Part shown: positions 1-9,206 of the stretch, piece by piece
Layout of the letters: each line of letters opens with the position of its first letter
How positions within the stretch are numbered: position 1 is the stretch's first letter
From: Acinetobacter puyangensis
Lineage (GTDB): Bacteria > Pseudomonadota > Gammaproteobacteria > Pseudomonadales > Moraxellaceae
DNA length: 64,000 nt
Assembly: GCF_900096995.1 (NCBI RefSeq)
Contig: NZ_OANT01000001.1
Location: 62,001 to 126,000, forward strand
Direction of reading: 5' to 3'
Position numbers and translations under genes: made by a program
Notes under the pieces: generated by a model
Told to the model about the DNA's origin: nothing
The model's database searches: none
The model's input: only the letters and a program-made list of their open reading frames with translations

Positions 1-618
1 GATGAGTTGGGTTTTATTAGTGCATTAAATAGTCATGGTTTAAGCATCAAGGATATTCGCATTGTCAATCTGGATTTTAATGCGGTTAATGCGGCATTAG
101 TGGCCAAAAAAATTGATGCGTCATGGGGACCTGCACGATTTTTTGCTTTACGTGATAAAGGCATTGTTAAATTACCGGTAAATAGTAATCAGCTGAATGG
201 CGCAGGTTCTAGCCAAGGTGGATTTATAGGACGTCGAGCTTTTATCGAAACGCATCCAGCAGAAACGCAGCAAGTTGTGAATCAAATTGTTCGAGGGGTT
301 CATTGGTTATCTCAGGAACAAAATAGAATACCTCAAATTGCTTTGTTCTTTACGCAGGCGTCTTATCCAGCTTCCATTTATGCACAAGCTTTACATGGAA
401 CAAATCTAAAATTTGCCTATTCACCATTATTTGATCCTTATTATTTAAATCAATTACAAAGTAAAATTAAGCTAGCCAAACAACAAAACTTAATTCGTCA
501 AAATGTTGATGTTAATGCTTGGGTCAATCAAAGATTTTTAAATCATGCTTTAAATGAATTGAAACTGAAAGATTATTGGCAGCCGACTTCTCAATATCAG
601 CCCCGTATTCAGAAATGA
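1..618 (+). CDS. ABC transporter substrate-binding protein (sulfonate/sulfate-ester type), 3' part
   Basis: The reading frame is open from the first base, so the 5' part lies outside the window. The visible 205 residues resemble the C-terminal lobe of SsuA/NMT1-type periplasmic binding proteins for aliphatic sulfonates and sulfate esters. The pattern includes the WGP segment, a GGFIGRRAFIE stretch and a helical tail with repeated TQQVVNQIV-like helices. These proteins deliver substrate to an inner-membrane ABC permease. A TonB receptor and two sulfatases follow on the same strand within a few tens of bases, which supports import of an organosulfur compound. The actual ligand cannot be read from the sequence. 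The family call is fairly safe; the substrate is inference. Confidence 0.75.
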   Translation, partial: DELGFISALNSHGLSIKDIRIVNLDFNAVNAALVAKKIDASWGPARFFALRDKGIVKLPVNSNQLNGAGSSQGGFIGRRAFIETHPAETQQVVNQIVRGVHWLSQEQNRIPQIALFFTQASYPASIYAQALHGTNLKFAYSPLFDPYYLNQLQSKIKLAKQQNLIRQNVDVNAWVNQRFLNHALNELKLKDYWQPTSQYQPRIQK

Positions 619-670
619 TATTGATTACATTATGCAAATAAATTGTAAAAATTAAGATTGAGGAGCTCCA

Positions 671-2974
671 ATGATATTATCTAATACACTGTCATCATTA
701 AAATTTGCTAAGCCTTATATTCGATTTGGGCTGAAATATAGTTTGTTAACCAGTAGTATTTTGTTTTGTGTACAACAGGGTTATGCACAGGAACAGATCA
801 GTAAGGAAGTTGATAAAAAAATAAACACGCAAAGCCAGCAAGATGTGATTCAACTGGATACAGTGGTGGTCACTGCAACTCGGCGTGAACAATCCTTGCA
901 GAAAGTCCCTGTTGCTGTATCGATCGTCAATGGTAAAGAGTTGGACGAGAAACAGCAAAATTCTCTGGAGGCGATTGTCAAGGAAGTCCCTTCGGTCAAT
1001 TTTAACGCGACCTCTACCAATAAGGATTCTTCGTTATTTATTCGTGGGATTGGTACCATCTCGACCTCTCCCGGGGTAGAACCTTCTGTATCTACTGTGA
1101 TTGATGGCGTGGTATTGAGTCGGCCAGGACAGGCGACACTGGATTTATTGGATATAGAACGAGTGGAAGTGCTTCGTGGACCACAGGGTACCTTGTTTGG
1201 TAAAAACTCTACTGCTGGTGTGGTCAATATTGTCACCAAAAATCCGACGGAAAAGCCTTCTGGTTATGTTGATGTTTATTTTACCGATGACCATGAACAG
1301 CGTATTAAATTGGGTGCCTCAGGTGCATTAATTCCGGGTGTGCTAAAAGCCAATGTTAGTGCATTACTCAGTAACTATGATGGCAATGTATATAACTATC
1401 ATACCCAGCAAGATGTCAATGGCTATCGTACCCAAGGTATTCGCAGTAAATTTGAATATAATCCGAGTGATAATTTAACACTTGGTTTGTCTGTGGATTA
1501 TGTTCATAAAGACAGTACTGCATCGCTGGGAAGTTTGGTCAATAGCTCCAACGCCGACTATTTACAAGCCATTGCCCCCGTTGTTGCGGGTCAGGAGAAT
1601 CGTAAAGTAAATAGCCCACAGGAAACAGTTGATGATACCAATCAGGGGATTTCTTTTACAGCAGACTGGTTTCTGGATCGGCATCAAATCTCTTCGATTA
1701 CGGCTTTAAGACAGTGGAAGAATGTGCAACAGCCTTATTATAATTATCTACCAGAAGCGACAACACAATTTGCATTACTTCATGATCGTGGTGAAGTGGA
1801 TTCCAAACAGCTTTCACAGGAATTGCGTATTGCCAGTCTGGAAGATGGCTTTGTCAATTATGTGGCAGGTGTCTATTTCTCCAAAAATGATAATGATGAA
1901 AAAACCCAGCGTTATGCGCACTGGTATGATAGCAGTATACAAGCCTATGACGATGATTATGCCGTTGCATATTTTGGTACAGAAAGCCGAAACTATGCCA
2001 TTTTTGGTGAAGGGACATGGAATTTGAGTGATAGATTACGTCTGATTACCGGATTACGTTTAACGCGGGACGAGCTGTCTTTTTATCACAACAGAAATTC
2101 CACGATTCCATCGACACTGGAATCCCGTAATTCTATTCGTAATGCGGTTGCCAATTCCGGTTCTACATCAGAAACCGGCGTATCTGGGCGTGCAGGCGTA
2201 CAATTCGATATTTCTTCGGATATTAATAGCTATTTTACTTATTCACGTGGCTATAAAGGGCCAGCCTATAACGTGTACTTTAATATGAGAAATATTGATA
2301 CGCCCGTGATTGATCCAGAAACCTCCAATTCATTTGAGTTGGGATTTAAATCACAATGGTTGAATAATCGTTTACGTTTAAATCTGGCTGCATTTTATAC
2401 CGAGTATGAAAATTTTCAGGCCAATTTTCGTGTCGTGGATAGTGGTGGCGGGATTAGTACCCGGTTGATCAATGCCGGAGAAGTGTCAACCAAAGGGCTT
2501 GAACTGGATAGTAGTTATCAGGTCAATGAAAATCTACGCTTGAATCTGGCTGCTGCCAATATTCATGCCCGGATTGATAATTTTAAATGCCCACCAGCCG
2601 ATTCGGCCTGCCCGGATGTTAATGGTAAACCGCTGCCAAACTCTCCAGACTGGAAATTAAATGCGCAGATAAATCAATCTTTTCCAATTGCCAATAATCG
2701 GCGTATTGAACTGTCTTCACAGTATGCATGGCAAAGCAAAATCCAGTTTGATATTGGACAAAATGAACAAACCATACAGCCGTCTTATGGTATCTGGAAT
2801 GCCAGTATTGCTCTGGCCGATACAGCATCTGATTGGCGGGTAGCATTTTTAGTCCGCAACGTATTGGATAAGTCCTACAACGCCAGACTGGCAACAGGGG
2901 GCTATGGTTTATATCGTACCGTCCCAAGAGATGATGAGCGTTATTTCGGCTTGTCCTTCCGTAAAGATTTTTAA
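671..2974 (+). CDS. TonB-dependent outer-membrane receptor
   Basis: This 767-residue protein has a long signal peptide ending near residue 39 (GYA-Q). A TonB-box-like segment DTVVVTA lies at residues 63-69. The plug domain shows the family hallmarks IRGIG and VEVLRGPQGTLFG, followed by a beta-barrel that ends in a C-terminal phenylalanine, as is usual for outer-membrane insertion. The start is supported by GAGGAG a few bases upstream of the ATG. Receptors of this class energise uptake of siderophores, vitamins or other large ligands. Here the neighbours (sulfonate-type binding protein before, two sulfatases after) suggest a sulfate ester or its carrier rather than iron. That substrate is inference, and an iron-siderophore role cannot be excluded. 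Confidence 0.9.
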   Translation: MILSNTLSSLKFAKPYIRFGLKYSLLTSSILFCVQQGYAQEQISKEVDKKINTQSQQDVIQLDTVVVTATRREQSLQKVPVAVSIVNGKELDEKQQNSLEAIVKEVPSVNFNATSTNKDSSLFIRGIGTISTSPGVEPSVSTVIDGVVLSRPGQATLDLLDIERVEVLRGPQGTLFGKNSTAGVVNIVTKNPTEKPSGYVDVYFTDDHEQRIKLGASGALIPGVLKANVSALLSNYDGNVYNYHTQQDVNGYRTQGIRSKFEYNPSDNLTLGLSVDYVHKDSTASLGSLVNSSNADYLQAIAPVVAGQENRKVNSPQETVDDTNQGISFTADWFLDRHQISSITALRQWKNVQQPYYNYLPEATTQFALLHDRGEVDSKQLSQELRIASLEDGFVNYVAGVYFSKNDNDEKTQRYAHWYDSSIQAYDDDYAVAYFGTESRNYAIFGEGTWNLSDRLRLITGLRLTRDELSFYHNRNSTIPSTLESRNSIRNAVANSGSTSETGVSGRAGVQFDISSDINSYFTYSRGYKGPAYNVYFNMRNIDTPVIDPETSNSFELGFKSQWLNNRLRLNLAAFYTEYENFQANFRVVDSGGGISTRLINAGEVSTKGLELDSSYQVNENLRLNLAAANIHARIDNFKCPPADSACPDVNGKPLPNSPDWKLNAQINQSFPIANNRRIELSSQYAWQSKIQFDIGQNEQTIQPSYGIWNASIALADTASDWRVAFLVRNVLDKSYNARLATGGYGLYRTVPRDDERYFGLSFRKDF

Positions 2975-2990
2975 GCATACATCACGGCAT

Positions 2991-3030
2991 GATCTATCGC
3001 TTGCGTACTTTGGATGGCAAGTGATAGATC
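2991..3030 (+). terminator. Hairpin between the TonB receptor and the first sulfatase
   Basis: A 14-bp stem (GATCTATCGCTTGC paired with GCAAGTGATAGATC, one G-U) closes a 12-nt loop directly after the receptor stop. No T-run follows, so it may stabilise mRNA ends or attenuate rather than fully terminate. Confidence 0.45.
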
Positions 3031-3065
3031 CGATCAAATAATAACTTATCTCTTGTGGAATAAGC

Positions 3066-4529
3066 ATGAAACCTAATTTTGTCATTATTGTGGCCGATCA
3101 ATTACGTGTTGATGCATTGCCTGTATTTGGAAATCCTGTGGTGAAAACACCACACCTTGATGCCTTAGCCCAGCAAGGAATTGCATTTTCCGAAGTTTTT
3201 ACTCAGCATAGTGTTTGTTCACCATCACGTGTCTCTTTTATCACGGGGCATTATCCGCATGTGCATGGTAATCGTACTTTAAATAATCTGATTCAACCGA
3301 ATCAAGAAAATTTTCTCAAAGACTTTAAACAGCATGGTTATGATGTGGTACATATCGGTGGAAGAGGCGATACCTTTGCTGAACATGCGACCGAGGAATC
3401 GGTGAGCTATCATGGCTTTTCCGACCCAGAACTAGAAGATCTAAGCAGTTTTTTTGCAAAGAAAAAGCAAAAAATTCAAGCGCAGGATTTACAGCATTAT
3501 ATTGATCAAAATCCGTTAATTCGTGCTTTTTATCATGGGCAAAAAAACGATGATGATTTAACTTTTGATGCGGCCTGTGTTGAAACCGTGCAGCAATGGG
3601 TTAGTAAGCCTAAAGATAAACCTTGGGTACTATACATTCCTTTAGTTGATCCACACCCTCCTTTTGAAGTTGAAGAACCGTGGTTTTCCATGTATGACCG
3701 CGATGCCATGGCATTACCCCGTCAAGGACAGGGTTACCAGCCCAAGTATTTGGAGGCATTACGGAAAACCCATGGCTGGGATCAATATAGTGATGCAGAC
3801 TGGCAGGAAATCAAAGCGGTTTATTATGGCATGGTGTCCAGATTCGATGACAATGTCGGCAAAATTAGACAGGCTATTCAGGATCATCAATTAGATGATA
3901 ACACCTATTTTGTTGTGTTCTCGGATCATGGTGAATATCTCGGTGATTATGGTGTAGTCGAAAAATGGCCAAGTGGTGTACATGAATGTTTGACCCGTAC
4001 ACCCCTCATTATTTCCGGCAAAGACATTCAACAGGGCAAAACGTCTGATGCATTGATTGAATTGCTTGATGTCTTCCCGACCTTACTGGAGTTGGCCGGG
4101 ATACAAAGTCAGCATCGGCATTATGGTCAAAGTTTTAAAGCACTTCTTTCTTCTCCAGAACTGTCACATCGAGAAGCGGTATTTAGTGAAGGCGGTTTTA
4201 ATGCCAATGAAAAGGATGTTTTGGAAGATCCCCCCTTTCCTTATGATTTAAAAGGTAAGGTTCAGCATATGGATCCACAATTCGTGGGGAAGGTTGCCTG
4301 TATTCGTACTCGTGACTGGACTTATGTCTGGCGTTTATATGAACAGCATGAATTATATGATCGGCATAATGATCCACATGAAACCATCAATTTGATTGAT
4401 CAATCGGAAAATGCACCGATTATTCAGCAATTACAACAACAATTGCTGCATTGGCTGGTCTACAGCGCAGATGAAATACCAAAATTATCGGAAACACGAT
4501 TTGTAGCAGTAGATTTAGAGCGACCTTAA
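3066..4529 (+). CDS. Sulfatase (Cys-type), first tandem copy
   Basis: A 487-residue type I sulfatase of the alkaline phosphatase superfamily, hydrolysing sulfate monoesters. The signature CSPSR at residues 51-55 carries the cysteine that becomes formylglycine. Metal ligands are the N-terminal D11-Q12 and D287-H288 (SDHGEYLGDYG), with K300 nearby. There is no signal peptide, so it is probably cytoplasmic and acts on imported substrate. It needs a formylglycine-generating enzyme, which is not in this window. A second copy lies 77 bp downstream. The two are almost identical over roughly residues 166-440 but differ at about 118-165 and at the C-terminal 40 residues. The closest functional class (aryl, alkyl or choline sulfatase, or phosphonate monoester hydrolase) cannot be fixed from sequence alone. 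Confidence 0.85.
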   Translation: MKPNFVIIVADQLRVDALPVFGNPVVKTPHLDALAQQGIAFSEVFTQHSVCSPSRVSFITGHYPHVHGNRTLNNLIQPNQENFLKDFKQHGYDVVHIGGRGDTFAEHATEESVSYHGFSDPELEDLSSFFAKKKQKIQAQDLQHYIDQNPLIRAFYHGQKNDDDLTFDAACVETVQQWVSKPKDKPWVLYIPLVDPHPPFEVEEPWFSMYDRDAMALPRQGQGYQPKYLEALRKTHGWDQYSDADWQEIKAVYYGMVSRFDDNVGKIRQAIQDHQLDDNTYFVVFSDHGEYLGDYGVVEKWPSGVHECLTRTPLIISGKDIQQGKTSDALIELLDVFPTLLELAGIQSQHRHYGQSFKALLSSPELSHREAVFSEGGFNANEKDVLEDPPFPYDLKGKVQHMDPQFVGKVACIRTRDWTYVWRLYEQHELYDRHNDPHETINLIDQSENAPIIQQLQQQLLHWLVYSADEIPKLSETRFVAVDLERP

Positions 4530-4606
4530 AAGCATTGTGAAATCCTGTGTTTACCGTGGATTTGCTATTTAAAAAATCTAATTGAACCTATTTTTTTGGA
4601 ACAAAG

Positions 4607-6070
4607 ATGAAACCTAACTTTGTCATTATTGTGGCCGATCAATTAAGAGCAGATGCATTGCCAGCGTTTGGAAATGCTGTGGTGAAAACACCCCATATCG
4701 ATGCCTTAGCCCAACAGGGGATTGCATTTTCCCAAGCTTTTACCCAGCATAGTGTTTGTTCGCCATCACGGGTATCTTTTATCTCGGGCTATTATCCTCA
4801 TGTGCATGGCAATCGTACATTGGTCAATCTAATTCAACCAAACCAGCCCAATTTTTTGAAAGATTTTAAACAGCATGGCTATGATGTGATCCATATTGGT
4901 GAACGAGGACATACTTTTGAAGAATATGCTGCCGAGCAATCAGTCACTTACCATGGTTTTTCCCATTCTGATCGCCACAATTTAAAAAGTTTTTCGCAAG
5001 GAAAAGTGTTTAAGACCGATCCAGAAGAGGTAAGACAAGCCATCGATAGACACCGTTTGTCCCGTGCTTTTTATCATGGACGAAAAGAAGATAACGATTT
5101 AAATATTGATACGGCCTGTGTTGAAACTGTACAGCAATGGGTCAGTAAACCCAAAGATAAACCTTGGGTACTGTATATTCCTCTGTTTGATCCACATCCT
5201 CCTTTTGATGTTGAAGAACCGTGGTTTTCCATGTATGGCCGCGATGCCATGGCATTACCCCGTCAAGGACAGGGTTACCAGCCCAAATATCTGCAAGCAT
5301 TGCGCCAGACGCATGGTTGGGATCAATATAGCGATGCGGACTGGCAGGAAATCAAAGCGGTTTATTATGGCATGGTGTCCAGATTCGATGACAATGTCGG
5401 CAAAATCAGGCAGGCCATTCAGGATCATCAGTTGGATGAAAACACCTATTTTGTTTTATTCTCGGATCATGGTGAATATCTCGGTGATTATGGTGTGGTG
5501 GAAAAATGGCCGAGTGGTGTACATGAATGTCTTACCCGTACACCACTCATTATTTCCGGCAAAGATATTCAACAGGGTAAAACGTCTGATGCATTGATTG
5601 AATTACTTGATGTCTTCCCGACCTTATTGGAGTTGGCAGGAATCAAAAGTCAGCATCGGCATTATGGTCGAAGTTTTAAAAATCTTTTAACTGCACCTGA
5701 ACTGCCGCATCGAGAGGCGGTATTTAGTGAAGGCGGTTTTAATGCCAATGAGAAGGATATTCTGGAAGATCCACCATTTCCTTATGATTTAAAAGGTAAG
5801 GTCCAGCACATGGATCCAAAATTGGTGGGGAAGGTTGCCTGTATCCGTACTCGTAACTGGACTTATGTCTGGCGTTTATATGAACAGCATGAATTATATG
5901 ATCGTCACAGTGATCCACATGAAAGCATCAATTTGATCGAGGATACCAAATATATTGAGATTATCCATGCGTTAAGAGATCAACTGTTGCAGTGGTTGCT
6001 GGAAACAGAAGATGAGATTCCACCTACACCAAGAGTACATTGGCCTAAAGTGAATTTGCCTACACCATGA
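4607..6070 (+). CDS. Sulfatase (Cys-type), second tandem copy
   Basis: Same length (487 residues) and same catalytic set as its upstream neighbour: CSPSR at 51-55, D11-Q12 and SDHGEYLGDYG near 286-296. It begins with the same MKPNFVIIVADQLR stretch. Long nucleotide tracts are shared with the first copy, so this is a tandem duplication. Divergence is concentrated at residues about 118-165 (GFSHSDRHNL here versus GFSDPELEDL there) and in the C-terminal tail. In sulfatases such insert regions often line the substrate pocket, so the pair may have split substrates. No signal peptide is seen. It is probably co-transcribed with the first copy, as no strong terminator separates them. Confidence 0.85.
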   Translation: MKPNFVIIVADQLRADALPAFGNAVVKTPHIDALAQQGIAFSQAFTQHSVCSPSRVSFISGYYPHVHGNRTLVNLIQPNQPNFLKDFKQHGYDVIHIGERGHTFEEYAAEQSVTYHGFSHSDRHNLKSFSQGKVFKTDPEEVRQAIDRHRLSRAFYHGRKEDNDLNIDTACVETVQQWVSKPKDKPWVLYIPLFDPHPPFDVEEPWFSMYGRDAMALPRQGQGYQPKYLQALRQTHGWDQYSDADWQEIKAVYYGMVSRFDDNVGKIRQAIQDHQLDENTYFVLFSDHGEYLGDYGVVEKWPSGVHECLTRTPLIISGKDIQQGKTSDALIELLDVFPTLLELAGIKSQHRHYGRSFKNLLTAPELPHREAVFSEGGFNANEKDILEDPPFPYDLKGKVQHMDPKLVGKVACIRTRNWTYVWRLYEQHELYDRHSDPHESINLIEDTKYIEIIHALRDQLLQWLLETEDEIPPTPRVHWPKVNLPTP

Positions 6071-6159
6071 TTGTATTTTTTATGCGGCAAGATTTTATCT
6101 CTTTGGATTCAATTCTTATCGCATCACTGACAGGAATGATACACAACAGTTTGCAAAGC

Positions 6160-6186
6160 CTCTTACACTAAAAATAAATGTAAGAG
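6160..6186 (+). repeat. Small inverted repeat before the lipocalin gene
   Basis: CTCTTACA and TGTAAGAG are separated by 11 AT-rich bases just upstream of the lipocalin start at 6199. It could be an operator or a leader hairpin. Nothing further can be said from sequence. Confidence 0.3.
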
Positions 6187-6198
6187 AAAAACTGAACA

Positions 6199-6765
6199 AT
6201 GAAAACTGCATATCTATTGATTGGTCTGGGCATGGTGACAACCTTGTCTTTAGTACATGGGCAACTTTATGCCAAACCTACACCGATGGTCACTTCTGAA
6301 GTGGATATCGAGCGTTATGCCGGACAATGGTATGAGATCGCCCGCTTACCGATGTTTTTTCAGCGGCATTGTGCCAGTAATGTCACAGCAAATTATCAGT
6401 TAAATCCTGACAATACTGTTCAGGTGCTGAATCAATGTATCAATAAAAAAGGTGAAGTGGAGGCTGCACATGGTGTTGCATATCCACAAAATCCTGCCAA
6501 AAATAAATTAAAAGTAAGCTTCTTGCCTAGTGCTTTGCGCTGGTTGCCATTTACCAAAGGGGATTACTGGATTTTACGCCTTGATCCACATTATCAGGTG
6601 GCTTTAGTAGGTGGCCCATCACGTAAATATTTATGGTTATTATCGCGTAGCCCAACACTTGATCAGGCAACCATCGATACTTATTTACAGACAGCACGAG
6701 ATCAAGGCTTTGATGTCTCAAAATTGATCTGGACCAAGCAATCAGTCACACCATCATCACCTTGA
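6199..6765 (+). CDS. Lipocalin family protein (Blc-like)
   Basis: A 188-residue protein with a signal peptide (residues about 1-25, ending LYA-K). It then shows the lipocalin GxW motif in YAGQWYEIARLP and the bacterial lipocalin C-terminal block YLWLLSRSP. Bacterial lipocalins bind fatty acids or lysophospholipids in the envelope. Unlike E. coli Blc it has no lipobox cysteine, so it is expected to be soluble in the periplasm rather than outer-membrane anchored. It stands alone between the sulfatases and a HAD phosphatase, with about 130 bp of upstream sequence. Family assignment is firm; ligand unknown. Confidence 0.85.
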   Translation: MKTAYLLIGLGMVTTLSLVHGQLYAKPTPMVTSEVDIERYAGQWYEIARLPMFFQRHCASNVTANYQLNPDNTVQVLNQCINKKGEVEAAHGVAYPQNPAKNKLKVSFLPSALRWLPFTKGDYWILRLDPHYQVALVGGPSRKYLWLLSRSPTLDQATIDTYLQTARDQGFDVSKLIWTKQSVTPSSP

Positions 6766-6936
6766 CGTATATACACGCTACAGTGTGATGTGAAGTGCTT
6801 TTGCCTAGACGCTGACGATGGGTTAGAATGATCAGGATTTCTAAATAGAGCTGTATGTGATTGATCATGCAGCGTTCATCAAACTGTCATGATCTTGATC
6901 TAGGCTATAATGACAACATATAACAAAGAGGTGCGA

Positions 6937-7782
6937 ATGCCAATAAAACTCATCGCCGTTGATATGGACGGTACTTTTTTAAATGACAATAAACAATACA
7001 ATAAAACCAGATTTTTAAATCAATATAAACAGTTGAAACAACAAGGTATTCGCTTTGTTGCCGCAAGTGGTAATCAACTCTATACCTTACAAAATTATTT
7101 CCTTGAAATTCAAAATGACATTGCTTATGTTGCCGAAAACGGTGCATATGTGGTGGATGGAACAGAAGAAGTCGGATTTGCCCATTTTTCTCCCGATCTG
7201 GTGGCAGAGATAATCGCCAGTTTAATTGAAAATTATCAGCAGGCATTGATTGTTTGTGGCAAAAAGAGCGCATACAGTAGTGTGACTGTGCCACAGCAGG
7301 CCTATCAAAAACTGAATAAATATTTTAAAAAATTAAAGATTAGCAATGATTTAATGCACATCGATGATCAGATTTGTAAGGTCACGCTCAACATTGCACA
7401 ATGCGATGAGAATCTATTGCTTGAAGATTTGAAAGCCAAAGATTTTATCCAAAACCAATCGGTTAAACTGGTTTCCAGTGGTTTTGGCTTTATTGATTTG
7501 ATTATTCCCGCGCAACATAAAGCGCATGGCTTGAGCTTATTACAGCAAAAATGGCAGATTGCTGATCAAGACATTTTAGCCATTGGTGATAATTATAATG
7601 ATCTGGAAATGATTCAAAAAGCAGGCTTTAGCTTTGCCATGGATAATGCGGTTCCAGAATTAAAACAGGCGGCACGATTTACTGCAAAAAGTAATCAACA
7701 AGAAGGTGTACTAGACGTCATTGATTTACTACTGGCAGGAGAATATCCCTTTCAACCGAGTCTAAATGCTGTCAATTTTTAG
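6937..7782 (+). CDS. Cof-type HAD-superfamily hydrolase
   Basis: A 281-residue sugar-phosphate/nucleotide phosphatase of the HAD IIB (Cof/YidA) class. The nucleophile motif DMDGT is at residues 9-13 and the metal-binding GDNYNDLEMI motif is near the C-terminus. The central cap domain has the usual length. I chose ATG at 6937 because AGAGGTG sits six bases upstream and the protein then starts directly with MPIKLIAVDMDG, as in relatives; an ATG at 6910 would add nine unrelated residues. TATAAT at about 6905 with CTGTCA 16 bp upstream is a plausible promoter, and would lie too close to 6910 for that start. The substrate is not predictable. Confidence 0.88.
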   Translation: MPIKLIAVDMDGTFLNDNKQYNKTRFLNQYKQLKQQGIRFVAASGNQLYTLQNYFLEIQNDIAYVAENGAYVVDGTEEVGFAHFSPDLVAEIIASLIENYQQALIVCGKKSAYSSVTVPQQAYQKLNKYFKKLKISNDLMHIDDQICKVTLNIAQCDENLLLEDLKAKDFIQNQSVKLVSSGFGFIDLIIPAQHKAHGLSLLQQKWQIADQDILAIGDNYNDLEMIQKAGFSFAMDNAVPELKQAARFTAKSNQQEGVLDVIDLLLAGEYPFQPSLNAVNF

Positions 7783-7810
7783 CTAAATATTATTGCATAA
7801 TAAAAACATG

Positions 7811-7834
7811 ACAAAGGTGCACATACACCTTTGT
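7811..7834. terminator. Hairpin between convergent HAD hydrolase and glutathione peroxidase
   Basis: ACAAAGGTG and CACCTTTGT form a perfect 9-bp stem with a 6-nt loop in the 76-bp gap between two convergent genes. The T-rich tails are weak on both strands, so bidirectional termination is likely but not certain. Confidence 0.5.
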
Positions 7835-7858
7835 CCGAGATCAACTTATTTTACAGTT

Positions 7859-8401
7859 TTATTTTGCCAGTTCTGCATCAATGGCTGCAATAAGACGTGA
7901 ATCTTCGGCAGTAATATCAGGTGCAAAGCGTGCGACCACTTCGCCTTGTTTATTGATGAGGAATTTTTCAAAATTCCATAATACTTCTGGTGGTTCATTC
8001 GGCGTTAAACCGTATTCAATCAGATCCTTTTTCCATGGGCCTTCGCCAATACGTTCCGGCTGCGCTGTGATCAACGCTTGATAGAGTGGATGTTTATCTT
8101 CACCTGCGACAGAAATTTTGGCGAATAAAGGGAAGCTGACATCATAGGTCAAAGAACAGAACTGCTGAATTTCTTCATTTGTTCCCGGTTCTTGCGCCAG
8201 AAAATTATTGGCAGGAAACGCTAAAATTTCCAGTCCTTGCGTTTTTTTCTCTTTATAAAGTTTTTCCAGCCCTTCATATTGTGGGGTTAAACCACATTTT
8301 GAGGCCACATTGACCACCAGTAAAACTTTGCCTTGATAGTCGGCCAATGTGGTTTCACTGCCATCAATTTTATTTAAAGGAATATCGCTAATGCTACTCA
8401 T
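7859..8401 (-). CDS. Glutathione peroxidase family protein (BtuE-like)
   Basis: A 180-residue thiol peroxidase that reduces hydroperoxides in the cytoplasm or periplasm. The peroxidatic cysteine is C36 in NVASKCGLTPQY, and the later WNFEKFL block supplies the conserved Trp and Asn. The second motif, usually FPCxQF, reads FPANNF at residues 62-67. The cysteine that resolves the sulfenic acid in many thioredoxin-type GPx proteins is therefore alanine, and the catalytic-tetrad Gln is Asn. It may still be active with another reductant. It is a single gene convergent with the HAD hydrolase. Family firm, biochemical details open. Confidence 0.85.
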   Translation of the reverse strand: MSSISDIPLNKIDGSETTLADYQGKVLLVVNVASKCGLTPQYEGLEKLYKEKKTQGLEILAFPANNFLAQEPGTNEEIQQFCSLTYDVSFPLFAKISVAGEDKHPLYQALITAQPERIGEGPWKKDLIEYGLTPNEPPEVLWNFEKFLINKQGEVVARFAPDITAEDSRLIAAIDAELAK

Positions 8402-8486
8402 GAATTTATCCTAAACAGAAGTTTGGTTTAACATAGCATGATTGTAAAAAATACATGTTAAACCATTGTAAATGGGATCTAGGGAA

Positions 8487-9068
8487 TTATTGAGCGGGTT
8501 GCTGAGGTGCTGGAAGCTGCTGTGATGCTGCCGGTTGATCAGAGATTTTGTTATGAATGTCCTGACTGATTTCCATCAGTTCTTGTTGGGCTTTCATGGC
8601 TTTTTCCTGTAAAGGCTGGAATTGTGCAGGATCAATTTTTTCCATATCGCTGGTGAGAATGGTTTCACTCATTTCCAGACCGACATGACTATTTTCAATC
8701 ATTTTTTCACGCAGTTGATTGCCTTCAGTGCTTTTTAAACTTAACTTTTTCAAGTCGGCATTACTTTTTTCGACAAAACCTTTAAATTCGGTAAACAATT
8801 TTTTGAGTTCTTCTTTATCCTGTTTTTGCATGGCTTGATCCATACGTTGTTGCAAGGATGATGCAGCTTGTTCCTGTGCGAGTCCAAACGTCTGAATGGT
8901 ATCAACATCGGCTTTAATGTCGGCTTTATTATTGCTGCTAAGTTGCGCAGTTTGTTGTGTGGTTGCAGGTGCTTTACTTTCCCCATCTTTTACTTCGGTC
9001 ACAGGTTTTGAACAAGCCGTAACAATAGCCATAGTACCGATCAGTGCAACAAGTGTTAATTTTTTCAT
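8487..9068 (-). CDS. Small alpha-helical lipoprotein, function unknown
   Basis: The ATG at 9068 gives a 193-residue protein that opens with a classic lipoprotein signal (MKKLTLVALIGTMAIVTAC), with the lipid-anchored cysteine at residue 19. A longer frame to 9176 adds 36 residues that would bury the signal peptide, so I reject it. The mature protein is charged and predicted mostly helical (many K, E, Q), ending in a Q/P-rich tail (ASQQLPAPQQPAQ). No known domain is recognised. It is expected at the periplasmic face of the outer or inner membrane. It has its own transcription unit between the GPx gene and an AraC-type regulator. Confidence 0.7.
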   Translation of the reverse strand: MKKLTLVALIGTMAIVTACSKPVTEVKDGESKAPATTQQTAQLSSNNKADIKADVDTIQTFGLAQEQAASSLQQRMDQAMQKQDKEELKKLFTEFKGFVEKSNADLKKLSLKSTEGNQLREKMIENSHVGLEMSETILTSDMEKIDPAQFQPLQEKAMKAQQELMEISQDIHNKISDQPAASQQLPAPQQPAQ

Positions 9069-9206
9069 AAAATTTATCCAGATAATGTATTGAATGACGC
9101 CATGAATGAATACAGCATCTATCGTGTAGGCTACTATAACGGAAGATGAATAGATAAATCGAATACTCTTGTGCAAAATTTTATTATAAAAATGAAAAGA
9201 TCGTGG

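Noticed and set aside
6868..6910. PHO-box-like CTGTCAT-GATC-TTGATCT upstream of the HAD phosphatase
   Set aside because: The second heptamer matches at only about four of seven positions, and CTGTCA also serves as a normal -35. Too weak to call.
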